A stretch of DNA of 64,000 nt from CAUTYU01 sp963545205 (GTDB taxonomy: Bacteria; Desulfobacterota; Desulfovibrionia; Desulfovibrionales; Desulfomicrobiaceae): assembly GCA_963545205.1 (NCBI GenBank), contig CAUUHW010000004.1, positions 1-64,000 on the forward strand. Reading direction: 5' to 3'. Below are positions 1 to 9,755 of this stretch, one piece after another. The first letter of the stretch is position 1. Each line of letters begins with the position of its first letter. The notes below the pieces were generated by a model that saw nothing but the letters and a program-made list of their open reading frames with translations, searched no databases and was not told where the DNA came from. The position numbers and the translations under genes were made by a program.

Positions 1-1141
1 TGGCCTCAAGCGCGCCTTCGGAAAAACCGATCTTGTTTTTGATTTCTGCAATCATTTTGCTCATACTTTCCGCCAGAAACATAAATTCGCCTGAAAAGTT
101 CAAATGTTCCGGCATGGCTTTATAATTTCCCTTCATAACCTCTTCCGATACCCTGACCAGAAAACGCAAAGGCTCCCCAACAGAACGTGCCAAAAACCAA
201 GCGAGCACAAGCAAAGTAAAAAATACGGCACTTCCAATAAGCACAACCTTGCCTATAGCAGTCCAGACAGGCGCATAAATTTCACCAGCCTCAGCCACGG
301 CAAGAATCTTGTATCCATTATAACCGGTCAGGACATTGCCCAACATCTTTTTCCCGCGATATTGAAAAGTTGATATGCCGTCCTTTCCTGAAGCAAGAGC
401 TGCCAGGCCCGGCTCTTCAATTTCCCCAACCATTTTGAACACGCTGTTAGAATCTATTGGATTGGAAAGAATCCGTCCGGTTTTTTCCACTAATATAAAG
501 TGGCCTGTCTTGCCAAAATCAAGCGATTGCACCAGGTTAGTCAAGGATGCTAAAGACACATCAATAGAGGCAAAGCCAACCAGCAAAGCATCTTTTTTTA
601 TCTTACAGGTAACAGCCGCGACAAGATCGCCTGTAAAAGAACGGTAAGCCGGACTCATGGTAAACAACTCAGAAGATTTCATTCCTTCTGTAAACCAGGC
701 CCGCTTTCTGGAATCAAACCCGCCCGGCATTTCTGTTTCCAGTGATGAGCCATAGCTGCCATCAGGATAGCCATAGAAAATTTCTGCGTAATCAGGGTGT
801 GTCTTCGTAACAAATTGCCACAGGTCAAACAGCCGTTTTCCCCTCTCGTCCAGATCATTCCGCCGGATCAATGTTGGTTCTGTTTTTTGACTGAAATTTT
901 GAAAACACCCGGCAGATTCCTTCGCATCAGGAAGCTCTGCCAAAAATCCAATATTCTTTTTTGCTTCCTGCCAGAAAAGTTCTATGTAATTATTTGCCTG
1001 CTTCAGTGCCCCGGAAGACATCTGTTCATAACTGCGCAGAGTATCTTTGCGGAGCTGCCAGCCAAGCATTCCTGTTATAAGCGCAATCGACACAGCAGTT
1101 GACAGCAGAAAGGATAAAAAGATTTTTGTTCTGATTTTCAT
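1..1141 (-). CDS. Methyl-accepting chemotaxis protein, N-terminal part (cut by window edge)
   Basis: The minus-strand frame opens with ATG at 1141, behind an AAGGA ribosome site about eight bases upstream, and stays open to base 1 (about 380 residues seen). Residues about 7-28 form an N-terminal membrane helix. Residues about 30-285 are a periplasmic sensor with the look of a Cache fold, including the stretch GFDSRKRAWFTEG and the motif DVSLASL. A second helix follows at about 287-310, then a HAMP-like linker. The methyl-accepting and CheA/CheW-contacting hairpin lies outside the window. The family senses small molecules in the periplasm and signals to CheA. The ligand cannot be told. It is a single divergent gene facing away from the alpha-2-macroglobulin. 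Confidence 0.85.
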   Translation of the reverse strand, partial: MKIRTKIFLSFLLSTAVSIALITGMLGWQLRKDTLRSYEQMSSGALKQANNYIELFWQEAKKNIGFLAELPDAKESAGCFQNFSQKTEPTLIRRNDLDERGKRLFDLWQFVTKTHPDYAEIFYGYPDGSYGSSLETEMPGGFDSRKRAWFTEGMKSSELFTMSPAYRSFTGDLVAAVTCKIKKDALLVGFASIDVSLASLTNLVQSLDFGKTGHFILVEKTGRILSNPIDSNSVFKMVGEIEEPGLAALASGKDGISTFQYRGKKMLGNVLTGYNGYKILAVAEAGEIYAPVWTAIGKVVLIGSAVFFTLLVLAWFLARSVGEPLRFLVRVSEEVMKGNYKAMPEHLNFSGEFMFLAESMSKMIAEIKNKIGFSEGALEA

Positions 1142-1224
1142 TTTAACATTCCTTAACCACATGTAAGATAAAATATAATTTCAGCAAGAAGTTAAAAAGT
1201 AAAAAATACAGGTAAAAATGTCAA

Positions 1225-1245
1225 GTCATATCGCTGGAATATGAC
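1225..1245. repeat. Inverted repeat, possible operator
   Basis: GTCATAT (1225-1231) and ATATGAC (1239-1245) form a perfect 7-base inverted repeat around a 7-base spacer. Next to it, on the minus strand, a TTGACA hexamer lies at 1224-1219, where a -35 box of the chemotaxis receptor could be. A regulator binding site for that gene fits. A weak minus-strand terminator is less likely because no gene ends here. Confidence 0.35.
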
Positions 1246-1362
1246 CTGGCCGCGTTAATCAGGCATTGACCAGCATCAATGTCAATTTTGAAAAATCGGT
1301 CAATTGAAAAGATGTATAACTTTTTAGAATTAAATCGTTTTTTATGTTATAAAAAAGAGTCG

Positions 1363-1391
1363 TTGACAGGGCGTTGCGCTTCAGAGATATT
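1363..1391 (+). promoter_or_regulatory. Probable sigma70 promoter of the alpha-2-macroglobulin gene
   Basis: TTGACA at 1363-1368 is followed after 17 bases by GATATT at 1386-1391, four of six matches to the -10 consensus. It lies about 100 bases upstream of the start codon at 1495. Confidence 0.45.
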
Positions 1392-1494
1392 AAAAAGGTT
1401 GTTTGCTCTGCTCTGTTGCCGGATTGAATGCGTTTTTGGCGTGGAGACGGTGGTTGCGATAAACTGTTGGAAATAATTTTATAGGAAATGTTCA

Positions 1495-4400
1495 ATGAAT
1501 AATAAAAGATGGGCTTTTTTTCTGTGTGCTTTGTTTAGTTGTTTTTTTCTGGGAACAACCGGATTGAGCGGTTTGGCGTCTGCCACTCCGGTCAAACGGT
1601 TTGCCGTGGCTTCTGTCAGCCTGAGCCATGCTCCGGCTCAGATGATTCATATTGTGTTTTCCCGTGACATTCACGACCTTTCCAAACCATACACTCCGGG
1701 GTCCATCCAACTGAAACCAGACCTGGATGGGAAATGGGAGTGGATTACTCCGGCGTTTCTGCGTTTTCGGGCGAACAAGGCGCTGCCGGACAATACGCAG
1801 ATTGACGTGATTGTGAACAAGGAAAAAATTGCCGGGCCTGACTGGGAAATGGAGGGAAAGAACAGGTTTGGCCTGCGCACCCGTGATTTTACTCTGAAAA
1901 ATATTCAGGTCACGCAGCGCCCGGTAACTTTGGAAAACAAGCCGTTTTCCATAATTGAGATGGTATTTTCCTTTAACCAGGCTGTCAAACCGGTTGACTT
2001 GCTGGAATTTCTTGAACTGCGTGATCCGCTCCGGCCTGAAAAGGTTCTTCCGCTCAGGGCGCGTGTATCGTATGCCACATCAACCGTGCGTATTGAAAGC
2101 GATCCTGTTTCCCGGCAGACCCAAAAAAGGAATCTGCGTCTTCAGCTCAAAGCCGGGCTGACTCCTGCTCACGGCAACCTGGAGCTGAAAAAGAGTATTG
2201 TCCGCGATATCCCTGTTTTTTTTGACCCGAACATGCAGCTTTTTTCTGTTGACCGTGAAAGCCGGATTGCGGGCGGCGAAATTCGGTTACGGTTTTCTTC
2301 CGTGATTGATCCCAAGGCCGGCAAAAGAAAGATTTACACTCGTCCGGCTGTTGATTTTGCCGTGCAGGGCGAAGATGAGACACTTGTTTTAAGCGGCAAT
2401 TTTGTCGCCGGAAAAGCCTATGAACTGGTTGTAGAAAAAGGTCTTGCCGGTGTTGACGGGGCTGTTTTCCCGCGTGAAAAAAAGTCTCGGGTCGTGTTTC
2501 CCAATCTTTCGCCCAGTGTGGATTTTTTGCATGAGGGGCTGTTTTTGTCCGCTTCAGGACAAAAAAATCTGGTTTTACAAAATGTCAATGCCCCAAAGGT
2601 GCATGTGGATGTTGAGCGCGTTTTTCCCAATAACCTGTTTTATCTTTTTGCTGACTATGGGCATGAGGTGTTTCGCCGGGAATATTATCAGGACAGCCTG
2701 TCCCGTGCCCTTGGTGGCCGGGTTGGCGATATTGATCTGGAACTGCCTTACAAGCTGAACGAGAAAAAGGATATTCCTCTTGAACTGAGCGATTTTTTTA
2801 AGACCGGTGGCCCTGGTTTATACCGGATCGGCGTCAGTCTGCCGGGAAAATATGAAGGTCGGCAACGCTGGGCCTTGCTGACAGATATTGGGCTTGTGGC
2901 CAAACAGGGAAGTGATGAGATGATGGTCTGGGCCTCTTCCCTGAAAACACTTGATGCTGTGGCCCGCGCGCGTATTACCGTGCTCAGTGAGCAAAATCAG
3001 GTTCTGGCTCAGGGGCTGACAGGTTCAAATGGGTTGTGGCGGCAAAAAGGGCTGGCCAAGGCTTTTGAAAAAGACAAGCCGTTTATGATTCTGGCTGAAA
3101 AAGACGGTGACATGACCTTTTTGTTGTTTGACAGGTTTGAAATTGATTCGACCGGTCTTGATATCAGCGGTGCCGGCTATGCTCAGGGGCAGTATAAAGC
3201 CTTTTTGTACGGTGAGCGTGAGCTTTATCGCCCCGGAGATACCGTCAGGGGTATGGTGCTGTTGCGGGACAAAAAACAGGCTGTTCCGGGGCCCATGCCG
3301 CTGAAACTGCGCTATATTGATCCGCGCGGGCGCAATATTGACACCCAGCTGCTTAAGAGCAGCAAACAGGGAGGAGTTGATTTTTCCTGGGCCCTGCCTG
3401 ATTCGGCTCTGACCGGCCGCTATACATTGCAGGCCATAGTCGGTGAAAATGTTGTTGGTCTTTTTTCATTTCAGGTTGAGGAGTTTGTCCCGGACCGGAT
3501 TCGGGTTGAAATTGATCTCCCGGATCAGGAGCCTGTACTAGGTAAAAAACTTTCTTATGCCATAAAAAGCAATTATCTTTTTGGAGCTCCGGCTGCCTCC
3601 CTGGGAGTGGACACGCATGTGCAGCTGTTGCCAATGGCCTTTGCCCCAAAAGGTTTTGAGGATTTTTTGTTTGGGAATGCTTCTGCCTCCTTTGACGCGC
3701 AGGAAATTTTCAGAACCCAGGACTCCTTGAATGAAGAGGGAACAAAGGATTTTTCTTTTACCCTGCCTGACAATCTCCGGCCACCGGCCGCCCTGCGCGC
3801 GGTCATCACGGCCCGTGTTGAAGAAAACGGCGGGCGTGGGGTATCTGCGGTTTCTTCTTTGCCGGTTCACGCTTATTCCAGTTATCCGGGCTTGAAAAAG
3901 CTGCCCCAGAAGAGCTATCTGCCGCAGGAAGAAATAGAAGGGCAGGTGGTTCTGGTTTCTTCTGCCGGTAAAAAGCAGGCCAGGGGCGCGGTCAAGATTC
4001 AGTTTTTTCGGGATGAGTGGCAAACCGTGCTCCGCCGTTCATCGGATGGTGGATACCGTTATGAATCCCTGCGCAGTCCAAAATTTTTGCGGGAAGAGGA
4101 AGTGCGGGTTGAAAACCGGGACGGCACATTTGCCTTTACTCCCACGCAGATCGGTTCCTATCGGTTTGTGGTCACAGACCTGCAAAGCGGAGCTGTGAGC
4201 GAACAGTCCTTTTTTGTTTCCGGCTGGGGCTACTCACCGTGGGCCATGGCCAATCCCGCCAGAATTGAACTGATTCCCGATAAAAAAGATTACAGGGTTG
4301 GTGAACAGGCTACTGTTCAGGTGCATGCGCCTTTTGCCGGCAAGATGCTGGTAACGGTTGAAGACGAGAATATACGCAAGGAGTTTTTATACACCCTGGA

Positions 4401-6846
4401 CGGAAATACCGGCAGGATTGAGCTGCCGGTCAGGGCTGAATATTCACCCAATGTCTATGTTACGGCAACATTGGTGCGCTGCGCGGAAAATCTGGAGCCT
4501 GGTTCTGTTGCCAGGGCCTTTGGCGCTGTTCCGCTTTTTGTTGACCGGGCCGGAAAACAGCAAAAGATACAGGTTGATTTGCCGGAAGAGATGCGCCCAC
4601 TGCGCAGCCTGCCGATCAAAATTCAGACTGAGCCGGGTTCGTTGGTCACTGTGGCCATTGTTGATGAGGGGATTTGTCAGCTTTCAGGAGAAAAGGTGCC
4701 TGATCCCTTTGAGGCCTTTTACGCCAAACGGGAGCTTGGCGTAACCAGTTATGATACTTTTTCCTTTCTTTTTCCAAATACCGACAAGCTGTTTGGCAAA
4801 TCTCCGGCCGGTGGTGGCATGATGATGTCGGCACGGGCTCAGTTATTGCGAACGGAAAGTGTGCGCCGCGCAAAACCCGTGACCTGGTGGTCAGGGCCGC
4901 TGGTGGCTGACAGTAAGGGTGTTATCAGCCTGAAATGGAATGTGCCGGAACATCAGGGAGCCTTGCGGGTTAATGTTGTGAGCAGCAAGGACGATACCTT
5001 TGCTTCCAAGACTGGCCTGGTGCGTGTTGCCTCGCCCCTGGTACTGATGCCCACTGCTCCTCGTTTCATGGGGCTGAATGAAGAGCTGCGCCTGCCTGTG
5101 ACCATTATGAACAAAAGCGGCAAACCAGGAAAATACCGCTTTAGCGTCACCGGAACAGGGGCAATTTCCTACAACCAGATCACAGAATTTGAACTGGCCG
5201 CAGGCGAAGAAAAAACCATGTCTGTTGCTGTTGAATCGAAAAACAAGGAAGGTCAGGCCGAGTTCAAACTCGTGTTGTCCGGTATGGGAGAAGAAAGCCG
5301 GGCCGGTTTCAGTTTTCCTGTTGTTTCCCGCCTGCCTTTTGTTGCAGTGCAAAAAAGCGGACAGATGGAAGAATGCGCGCTGAGCCTGCCACAGATTGAA
5401 GAACAGGACATGATTGCCGGCTCTGTTTCCCGCTTTCTGACCCTGGGAGCCACTCCCTGGGTGCGCTTGGGAACGAGTTTGAAAAATCTTCTGAACTATC
5501 CGTATGGCTGCGCAGAGCAAACTGTTTCCAGGGCCTTTCCTCTGCTCTATTTTGACAGCCTGGCCCAGCAGCTTACCCCGGATTTGTTCAAGGAACAGTC
5601 CGTTCCCTACAAAGTACAGTACGCGCTTGAAAACATACGGACCATGCAGACCGCTGATGGTGGTTTTGCTGTGTGGCCCGGCGGCCGGCAATCCGAACCC
5701 TGGGTCAGTGTGTATGTCACCCACTTTTTGCTTGAGGCGCAGCGGGCCGGTTATGGCGTTGATTCGTTTTTTCTGGAAAAGGCGCTTGAGTACGTCATCA
5801 GGGTCGCCAAAAATCAGGAAGAAAACGCGGCTGTTCTGCAGCGCAGTACCTACGCCCTGTATGTTCTGGCCCTGGCCCAGCGCGGCGATTTGGGCAGTAT
5901 GGACTATCTGCGTTCCAACAGTAATGCCTTACCGGTTGATGGCCGTTATTTACTGGCTGCTGCCTATTTCCATATGGGCCAGCGTCAGAATCTGATGGAA
6001 ATTATGAACGCGGGTAGGGAAAACGGACAGATAAGTCCTGTGAATATGGATTCAAAACTTCGTCAGAGTGCCATACAACTGCTTTGTTTGCAGGACATTG
6101 CTCCTTCAGATGCCCGTGTTGCCCTGCTGGCCCGTTCTGTTGCCGCAACCCTGGGGGCCGGTCCGGCCAGCACCCAGGAAAAGGCGTTTGGCTTTCTGGC
6201 CCTTGGCCGTTATTACCGGCAAAAAGAGCATCAGCCGGTTACCGCCACGGTACATGTGGAAGGAAAAGAAATCGGCAAGGTAAGCGGTGTTCAGCCTTTC
6301 TTTTTTACCTTACCGGCAGCTGGCAAGGTTGAAATCATCCAGCAGCAGCCCTGCGTGAGTCCGTATTATCAGCTGGAGATTCGGGGCGTGCCCAAGGCTT
6401 CGGCCTGGAAAGCGCGTCAGGCGGGGATAAGGATTGCAGCCAGCCTGCTTGATGAGAACGGGCAGGCCATAAAAGGAGATATTCACCAGGGGCAGACTGT
6501 TTTTTTGAAAACAGAGGTGGAAAGTCCTGACCGGAACATTGCCAACTGCGTGTTGCAGCTGCCTTTGCCTGCCTGTCTGGAAGTGGAAAACGCGCGGCTT
6601 AGGCAGGGAAGTTCATTTTCCTGGATAAATGAGAATGCTCTGCTCAGACCGGTGTATGAAGATATGCGCAATGACCGGATACTTGTTTTTGCCGATCTGG
6701 ATAAGGGAAGAAAAGTGACGCACTATGTTCAGCTGCGCGCGATTTTTCCCGGCAGCTGCATGTTGCCTCCAGCCCGGATTGACAGCATGTACCAGCCGGA
6801 AATTCAGGCCTGTACGGGACTGGGCAGGGTTCACGTCCTGAAATAG
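1495..6846 (+). CDS. Bacterial alpha-2-macroglobulin, exported, with thioester motif
   Basis: This 1783-residue protein belongs to the bacterial alpha-2-macroglobulin family (E. coli YfhM type), which traps attacking proteases at the cell envelope. An N-terminal signal peptide ends near residue 30 (LASA-TP). A Cys at 16 is poorly placed for a lipobox, so type I export is more likely than a lipoprotein. Repeated macroglobulin-like beta domains fill the first 1000 residues. The bait-region neighbourhood includes GGGMMMSARAQ, and the thioester motif GCAEQ is at about 1338-1342 (Cys1339), followed by the alpha-helical thioester domain (MQTADGGFAVWPGG). The start is ATG at 1495 behind AGGAAA. The usual partner PbpC is not next to it. 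The gene stands alone and ends in a strong terminator. Confidence 0.93.
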   Translation: MNNKRWAFFLCALFSCFFLGTTGLSGLASATPVKRFAVASVSLSHAPAQMIHIVFSRDIHDLSKPYTPGSIQLKPDLDGKWEWITPAFLRFRANKALPDNTQIDVIVNKEKIAGPDWEMEGKNRFGLRTRDFTLKNIQVTQRPVTLENKPFSIIEMVFSFNQAVKPVDLLEFLELRDPLRPEKVLPLRARVSYATSTVRIESDPVSRQTQKRNLRLQLKAGLTPAHGNLELKKSIVRDIPVFFDPNMQLFSVDRESRIAGGEIRLRFSSVIDPKAGKRKIYTRPAVDFAVQGEDETLVLSGNFVAGKAYELVVEKGLAGVDGAVFPREKKSRVVFPNLSPSVDFLHEGLFLSASGQKNLVLQNVNAPKVHVDVERVFPNNLFYLFADYGHEVFRREYYQDSLSRALGGRVGDIDLELPYKLNEKKDIPLELSDFFKTGGPGLYRIGVSLPGKYEGRQRWALLTDIGLVAKQGSDEMMVWASSLKTLDAVARARITVLSEQNQVLAQGLTGSNGLWRQKGLAKAFEKDKPFMILAEKDGDMTFLLFDRFEIDSTGLDISGAGYAQGQYKAFLYGERELYRPGDTVRGMVLLRDKKQAVPGPMPLKLRYIDPRGRNIDTQLLKSSKQGGVDFSWALPDSALTGRYTLQAIVGENVVGLFSFQVEEFVPDRIRVEIDLPDQEPVLGKKLSYAIKSNYLFGAPAASLGVDTHVQLLPMAFAPKGFEDFLFGNASASFDAQEIFRTQDSLNEEGTKDFSFTLPDNLRPPAALRAVITARVEENGGRGVSAVSSLPVHAYSSYPGLKKLPQKSYLPQEEIEGQVVLVSSAGKKQARGAVKIQFFRDEWQTVLRRSSDGGYRYESLRSPKFLREEEVRVENRDGTFAFTPTQIGSYRFVVTDLQSGAVSEQSFFVSGWGYSPWAMANPARIELIPDKKDYRVGEQATVQVHAPFAGKMLVTVEDENIRKEFLYTLDGNTGRIELPVRAEYSPNVYVTATLVRCAENLEPGSVARAFGAVPLFVDRAGKQQKIQVDLPEEMRPLRSLPIKIQTEPGSLVTVAIVDEGICQLSGEKVPDPFEAFYAKRELGVTSYDTFSFLFPNTDKLFGKSPAGGGMMMSARAQLLRTESVRRAKPVTWWSGPLVADSKGVISLKWNVPEHQGALRVNVVSSKDDTFASKTGLVRVASPLVLMPTAPRFMGLNEELRLPVTIMNKSGKPGKYRFSVTGTGAISYNQITEFELAAGEEKTMSVAVESKNKEGQAEFKLVLSGMGEESRAGFSFPVVSRLPFVAVQKSGQMEECALSLPQIEEQDMIAGSVSRFLTLGATPWVRLGTSLKNLLNYPYGCAEQTVSRAFPLLYFDSLAQQLTPDLFKEQSVPYKVQYALENIRTMQTADGGFAVWPGGRQSEPWVSVYVTHFLLEAQRAGYGVDSFFLEKALEYVIRVAKNQEENAAVLQRSTYALYVLALAQRGDLGSMDYLRSNSNALPVDGRYLLAAAYFHMGQRQNLMEIMNAGRENGQISPVNMDSKLRQSAIQLLCLQDIAPSDARVALLARSVAATLGAGPASTQEKAFGFLALGRYYRQKEHQPVTATVHVEGKEIGKVSGVQPFFFTLPAAGKVEIIQQQPCVSPYYQLEIRGVPKASAWKARQAGIRIAASLLDENGQAIKGDIHQGQTVFLKTEVESPDRNIANCVLQLPLPACLEVENARLRQGSSFSWINENALLRPVYEDMRNDRILVFADLDKGRKVTHYVQLRAIFPGSCMLPPARIDSMYQPEIQACTGLGRVHVLK

Positions 6847-6866
6847 AAAATTATTTTTTCGTTCGT

Positions 6867-6915
6867 AACAAGGCATTTTTCTTGCATAGAGAAATGCCTT
6901 GTTGTTTTTTGTTTT
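6867..6915 (+). terminator. Rho-independent terminator after alpha-2-macroglobulin
   Basis: A perfect 12-base stem, AACAAGGCATTT (6867-6878) and AAATGCCTTGTT (6892-6903), with a 13-base loop, is followed by a T-rich run. Confidence 0.8.
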
Positions 6916-6916
6916 T

Positions 6917-7179
6917 CAGGACGGGGCGTTTTTGGGGTAATATTTTTGTGATAATTGTTTTTTTTGAGTTTTGTTTCTGCCTTTGCTTGCCTTGCGCGCT
7001 GGGAGGTGCTATGACTCAGCCCTAGCAATTTGTCGAAACAATTATTGAGTCCCTGAATTTTTTCATGAACATATACCCGTAACAAGGGAAAAATATTCAT
7101 CAGGAATTTTGCGGTGCAGACTTTTTGAGTCAGCTCCTGCCTCTCTTTTCCGGGTATGCATTATTTTTTGGGAGAGTAT
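6917..7179 (+). other. Leader region of the GTPase/OmpA operon
   Basis: These 263 bases carry no convincing gene. Only a five-codon reading frame (starting ATGACT at about 7010) sits behind a good GGGAGG. The region must hold the operon promoter, but no clear -35/-10 pair stands out. An imperfect inverted repeat around AATTTGTCGAAACAATT near 7025-7042 is the only other structure noted. Confidence 0.4.
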
Positions 7180-7878
7180 ATGTCCAGCAACAAAACTGAA
7201 ACTTCATCAATGGATCAGGTCCGTGAACTGTTGATGGGATCGCATCTGAAAGATATGGAAACCCGTATGCAGCGTCAGGAAGAATCATTTCTTCGTGAGT
7301 TAGGGAAGCTGCGTGATGATGTGCGAAATCGTGTGGATTCGCTTGAAAATTTTATGAAAAACGAGTTCGCTTCTTTTTTGCGCCGCCTGGAGGAAGAAAG
7401 GGCCGAGCGGGCTTCTCTGATAAAAAATGAGCACCGGGAACGCACAGAAGATATCAAAGCTGAGCAGCAAGAGCGTCTTCGCTTGGTGGAAGAAGAGAAA
7501 CAGGAACGGGAAGAAGCTTTTGAACGTCTGCATCAGGATATTAGCGCCAGAGAAGAAGAGGTGGAGCGTAAAATAGCCTCTTCTGCTTCTTCGCTGGAGG
7601 CTGCTGAAAAGGGATTGCGCGAACTTATACTTGCAGAAAACGCCCGTCTTAGCCAGGCACTTGAGGAGAGATACCAGGAGAGTATGAGCAGTCTTACCAG
7701 TACAGCTTTGCAAATCCGTCAGGATGTTGTTTCCCGTTCCTCTCTTTCTGCCATGTTCGCGGAAGTTGCCGTTCGTTTTTCTGAACAGCCATCGGGAGAT
7801 GACCAGGAAAATGCAGGTCTCGCGTCGAAAGAAAATTCAGCCGCACAAACAAAAGGAAATGACGAGACCCTGTTATGA
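7180..7878 (+). CDS. Coiled-coil protein, first gene of GTPase/OmpA operon
   Basis: This 232-residue cytosolic protein has no signal or membrane segment. It is largely Glu/Arg/Lys-rich heptad sequence from about residue 20 to 160 (LRRLEEERAERASL, LRLVEEEKQEREEAFERL), typical of a long coiled coil, then a Ser-rich helix and a disordered tail. I do not recognise a named family. The start at 7180 is preferred because GGAGAG lies four bases upstream; an upstream ATG at 7156 has no ribosome site. It overlaps the next gene by four bases, so the two are probably translated together and may form a scaffold with the OmpA-domain membrane protein and the GTPase. Confidence 0.7.
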   Translation: MSSNKTETSSMDQVRELLMGSHLKDMETRMQRQEESFLRELGKLRDDVRNRVDSLENFMKNEFASFLRRLEEERAERASLIKNEHRERTEDIKAEQQERLRLVEEEKQEREEAFERLHQDISAREEEVERKIASSASSLEAAEKGLRELILAENARLSQALEERYQESMSSLTSTALQIRQDVVSRSSLSAMFAEVAVRFSEQPSGDDQENAGLASKENSAAQTKGNDETLL

Positions 7879-9731
7879 ACAATTTCCTGCCTGAGGAAAA
7901 TCTGCCCGGCGGTACACAAGATTTTTCTGGAACTATTGCTGGTTCTTTCAGTACTCCGGATTCTTTGCCGGACAGGGAGCTTGAGCAGCTGCGTCAGATG
8001 CTCTTTGCCCGGGAGATTGCCCTGCTTGAACAGATTGCGTGCAATCAGGGAGCAAAGCAGTTCAATATCCAGAAGGTCAGCGAGGTGCTTGCCGAGTCTA
8101 TTATCTTGCGGGCAGGAAGGGACAATCAGCTTAATATTGCACTTGAACCTGTTGTAGGTGATATTGTCAAATCGTCTCTGAGCAGCCGGAAAGATGATTT
8201 TGTCAAAGCCTTGTTCCCGCTTATTGGCCCTGTTGTTCGCAAATCCATCTCGGAAACCTTTCTTTCCATGCTGGGCAGTATCAGCCAGAGTCTGGAAACC
8301 GCGTTTTCCTGGCGCGGATTACGCTGGCGTTTTGAAGCCTGGCGTTCGGGAAAATCTTTTAGTGAAATCGTGCTGTCGCACACGGTTCTGTACCGGGTGG
8401 AACAAGTCTTTTTTATTCATAGTGAAACAGGACTTCCACTTGCCCATGTGGTGAATGAAGAGGTTACAGCCCAGGATGTGGATATGGTTTCGGGCATGCT
8501 CACGGCTGTTCAGGATTTTGTGCGGGACAGTTTTTTAGGTGACGGGGACGGCGATCTGAACGCCTTGCAAATGGGCAATCTGTCACTGATTATTGAAAAA
8601 AATGATATGGCCTATATCGCCTGTGTGGTGCGCGGTACTCCTCCTGTTGAGTTCAGGGCCCAGGTGCGGGATTCTCTTGCCCTGATGATGGTGGAATACG
8701 CAGAAGCGCTCGTCGGGTTTTTTGGTGACACCGCGCCTTTTTTAACTGCTGTTCGCTATTTGCATCCTCTTTTGGTCTCGCGTTACGCGCAGGAGAAAAA
8801 AGAGGTTCCGTTTTGGCTGAAGGCAGCTCCTGTTCTCTGTCTTTTTGGTGTCCTTTTCTGGGGCGGCTATACCTGGTACGGAACCTTTACCAGACAAGCC
8901 CTGCTGGAAAAGGCAGTGGTGGCACTGAACGGGCAACCGGGCGTTATCATAACCAATATTATTGAACATAAAGATGTTCCGTGGGAAGTGCTGGCTTTCA
9001 GGGACGCGCTTGCTCCTCATCCTGAAAAAATTTTGCAGGATAAAGGTTTCGCGCCGGATTTGCTTAATATCAGTACTGTGCCTTTTATCTCCTACGATGC
9101 CTCTATTATCCTGCGCCGGGTCAAAAATGCCATTTCTCCTCCGGATTCCGTTACCCTGCAGTTGAAGGAAGATGGAACCCTTGTTTTGTCAGGAAAGGCT
9201 CCCATAAAATGGATAATTCATTCCCGTGACACGGCATCGGTTTTGCCCGGAGTCAAAGACGTGGACATCTCCGGTTTGCACGATCCTCTTATTGAACGGA
9301 TTCTGACCCTGGTCGAGACCATTAACGAGAGCAGTATTGAATTTCCATTGGGCAGGGATGTCCCTGTCGGTAAAGAACTTGTCAAGCTGGAAGAAGCAGT
9401 TGACAATCTGGTCCAACTGAAAGAAATCGCTCAGCAAGCGGGTTTATCAGTGGCGTTGACCGTTTATGGTCATGCGGATAGTGTCGGTTCTGAAAAGAGA
9501 AATTATGAAATCAGTCAGGCCCGCGCGAAAACAGTCGCGGCTCAATTATACGCCAGAGGAGTGAACATTCCTGTTTCTTTGTATGGTATGGGAGCCAAAT
9601 TTGATAAGGGAGAGGCCATTGAAAAGGACGGTAAAAAACAGCACACTGTCAATCAGACCAGCAGAAGAATTGAACTGCATGTTGCTCTTTTGCAGTCTGT
9701 TGCTTCCGAGAAACTGTTCTGGAAAAAATAA
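7875..9731 (+). CDS. Membrane protein with roadblock-like cytosolic domain and OmpA-like periplasmic domain
   Basis: This 618-residue protein has one membrane helix at about residues 313-335 (PVLCLFGVLFWGGYTWYG). The first 310 residues lack a signal peptide and should be cytosolic. Residues about 170-290 contain VEQVFFIHSETGLPLAHV, then an alpha helix and NLSLIIEKNDMAYIACVV, which resembles the roadblock/MglB fold (my inference). After the helix comes a region with a BON-like stretch at about 410-465, and at 470-612 an OmpA/MotB-type peptidoglycan-binding domain (ALTVYGHADSVG, NYEISQARAKTVAAQL, NQTSRRIEL). It would link the cell wall to a cytosolic partner. The next gene encodes a Ras-like GTPase, the natural partner of a roadblock domain. 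Confidence 0.85.
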   Translation: MNNFLPEENLPGGTQDFSGTIAGSFSTPDSLPDRELEQLRQMLFAREIALLEQIACNQGAKQFNIQKVSEVLAESIILRAGRDNQLNIALEPVVGDIVKSSLSSRKDDFVKALFPLIGPVVRKSISETFLSMLGSISQSLETAFSWRGLRWRFEAWRSGKSFSEIVLSHTVLYRVEQVFFIHSETGLPLAHVVNEEVTAQDVDMVSGMLTAVQDFVRDSFLGDGDGDLNALQMGNLSLIIEKNDMAYIACVVRGTPPVEFRAQVRDSLALMMVEYAEALVGFFGDTAPFLTAVRYLHPLLVSRYAQEKKEVPFWLKAAPVLCLFGVLFWGGYTWYGTFTRQALLEKAVVALNGQPGVIITNIIEHKDVPWEVLAFRDALAPHPEKILQDKGFAPDLLNISTVPFISYDASIILRRVKNAISPPDSVTLQLKEDGTLVLSGKAPIKWIIHSRDTASVLPGVKDVDISGLHDPLIERILTLVETINESSIEFPLGRDVPVGKELVKLEEAVDNLVQLKEIAQQAGLSVALTVYGHADSVGSEKRNYEISQARAKTVAAQLYARGVNIPVSLYGMGAKFDKGEAIEKDGKKQHTVNQTSRRIELHVALLQSVASEKLFWKK

Positions 9732-9755
9732 AATCCATTCGGAAAAATAGAGATT

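Larger units (their letters stand above)
1142..1494. other. Intergenic region between divergent genes
   Basis: This 353-base AT-rich gap must hold the promoters of the chemotaxis receptor (leftward) and the alpha-2-macroglobulin (rightward). It contains the inverted repeat at 1225-1245, an FNR/CRP-family-like half-palindrome (TTGAC, CAGC, ATCAA) at 1266-1279, and a sigma70-like promoter at 1363-1391. No gene is seen in it. The FNR-like box matches the FNR consensus at nine of ten positions, but this rests on sequence resemblance only. Confidence 0.5.

Noticed and set aside
104..1102. Plus-strand reading frames over the first kilobase
   Set aside because: They lie antisense to the clear chemotaxis receptor frame on the minus strand.
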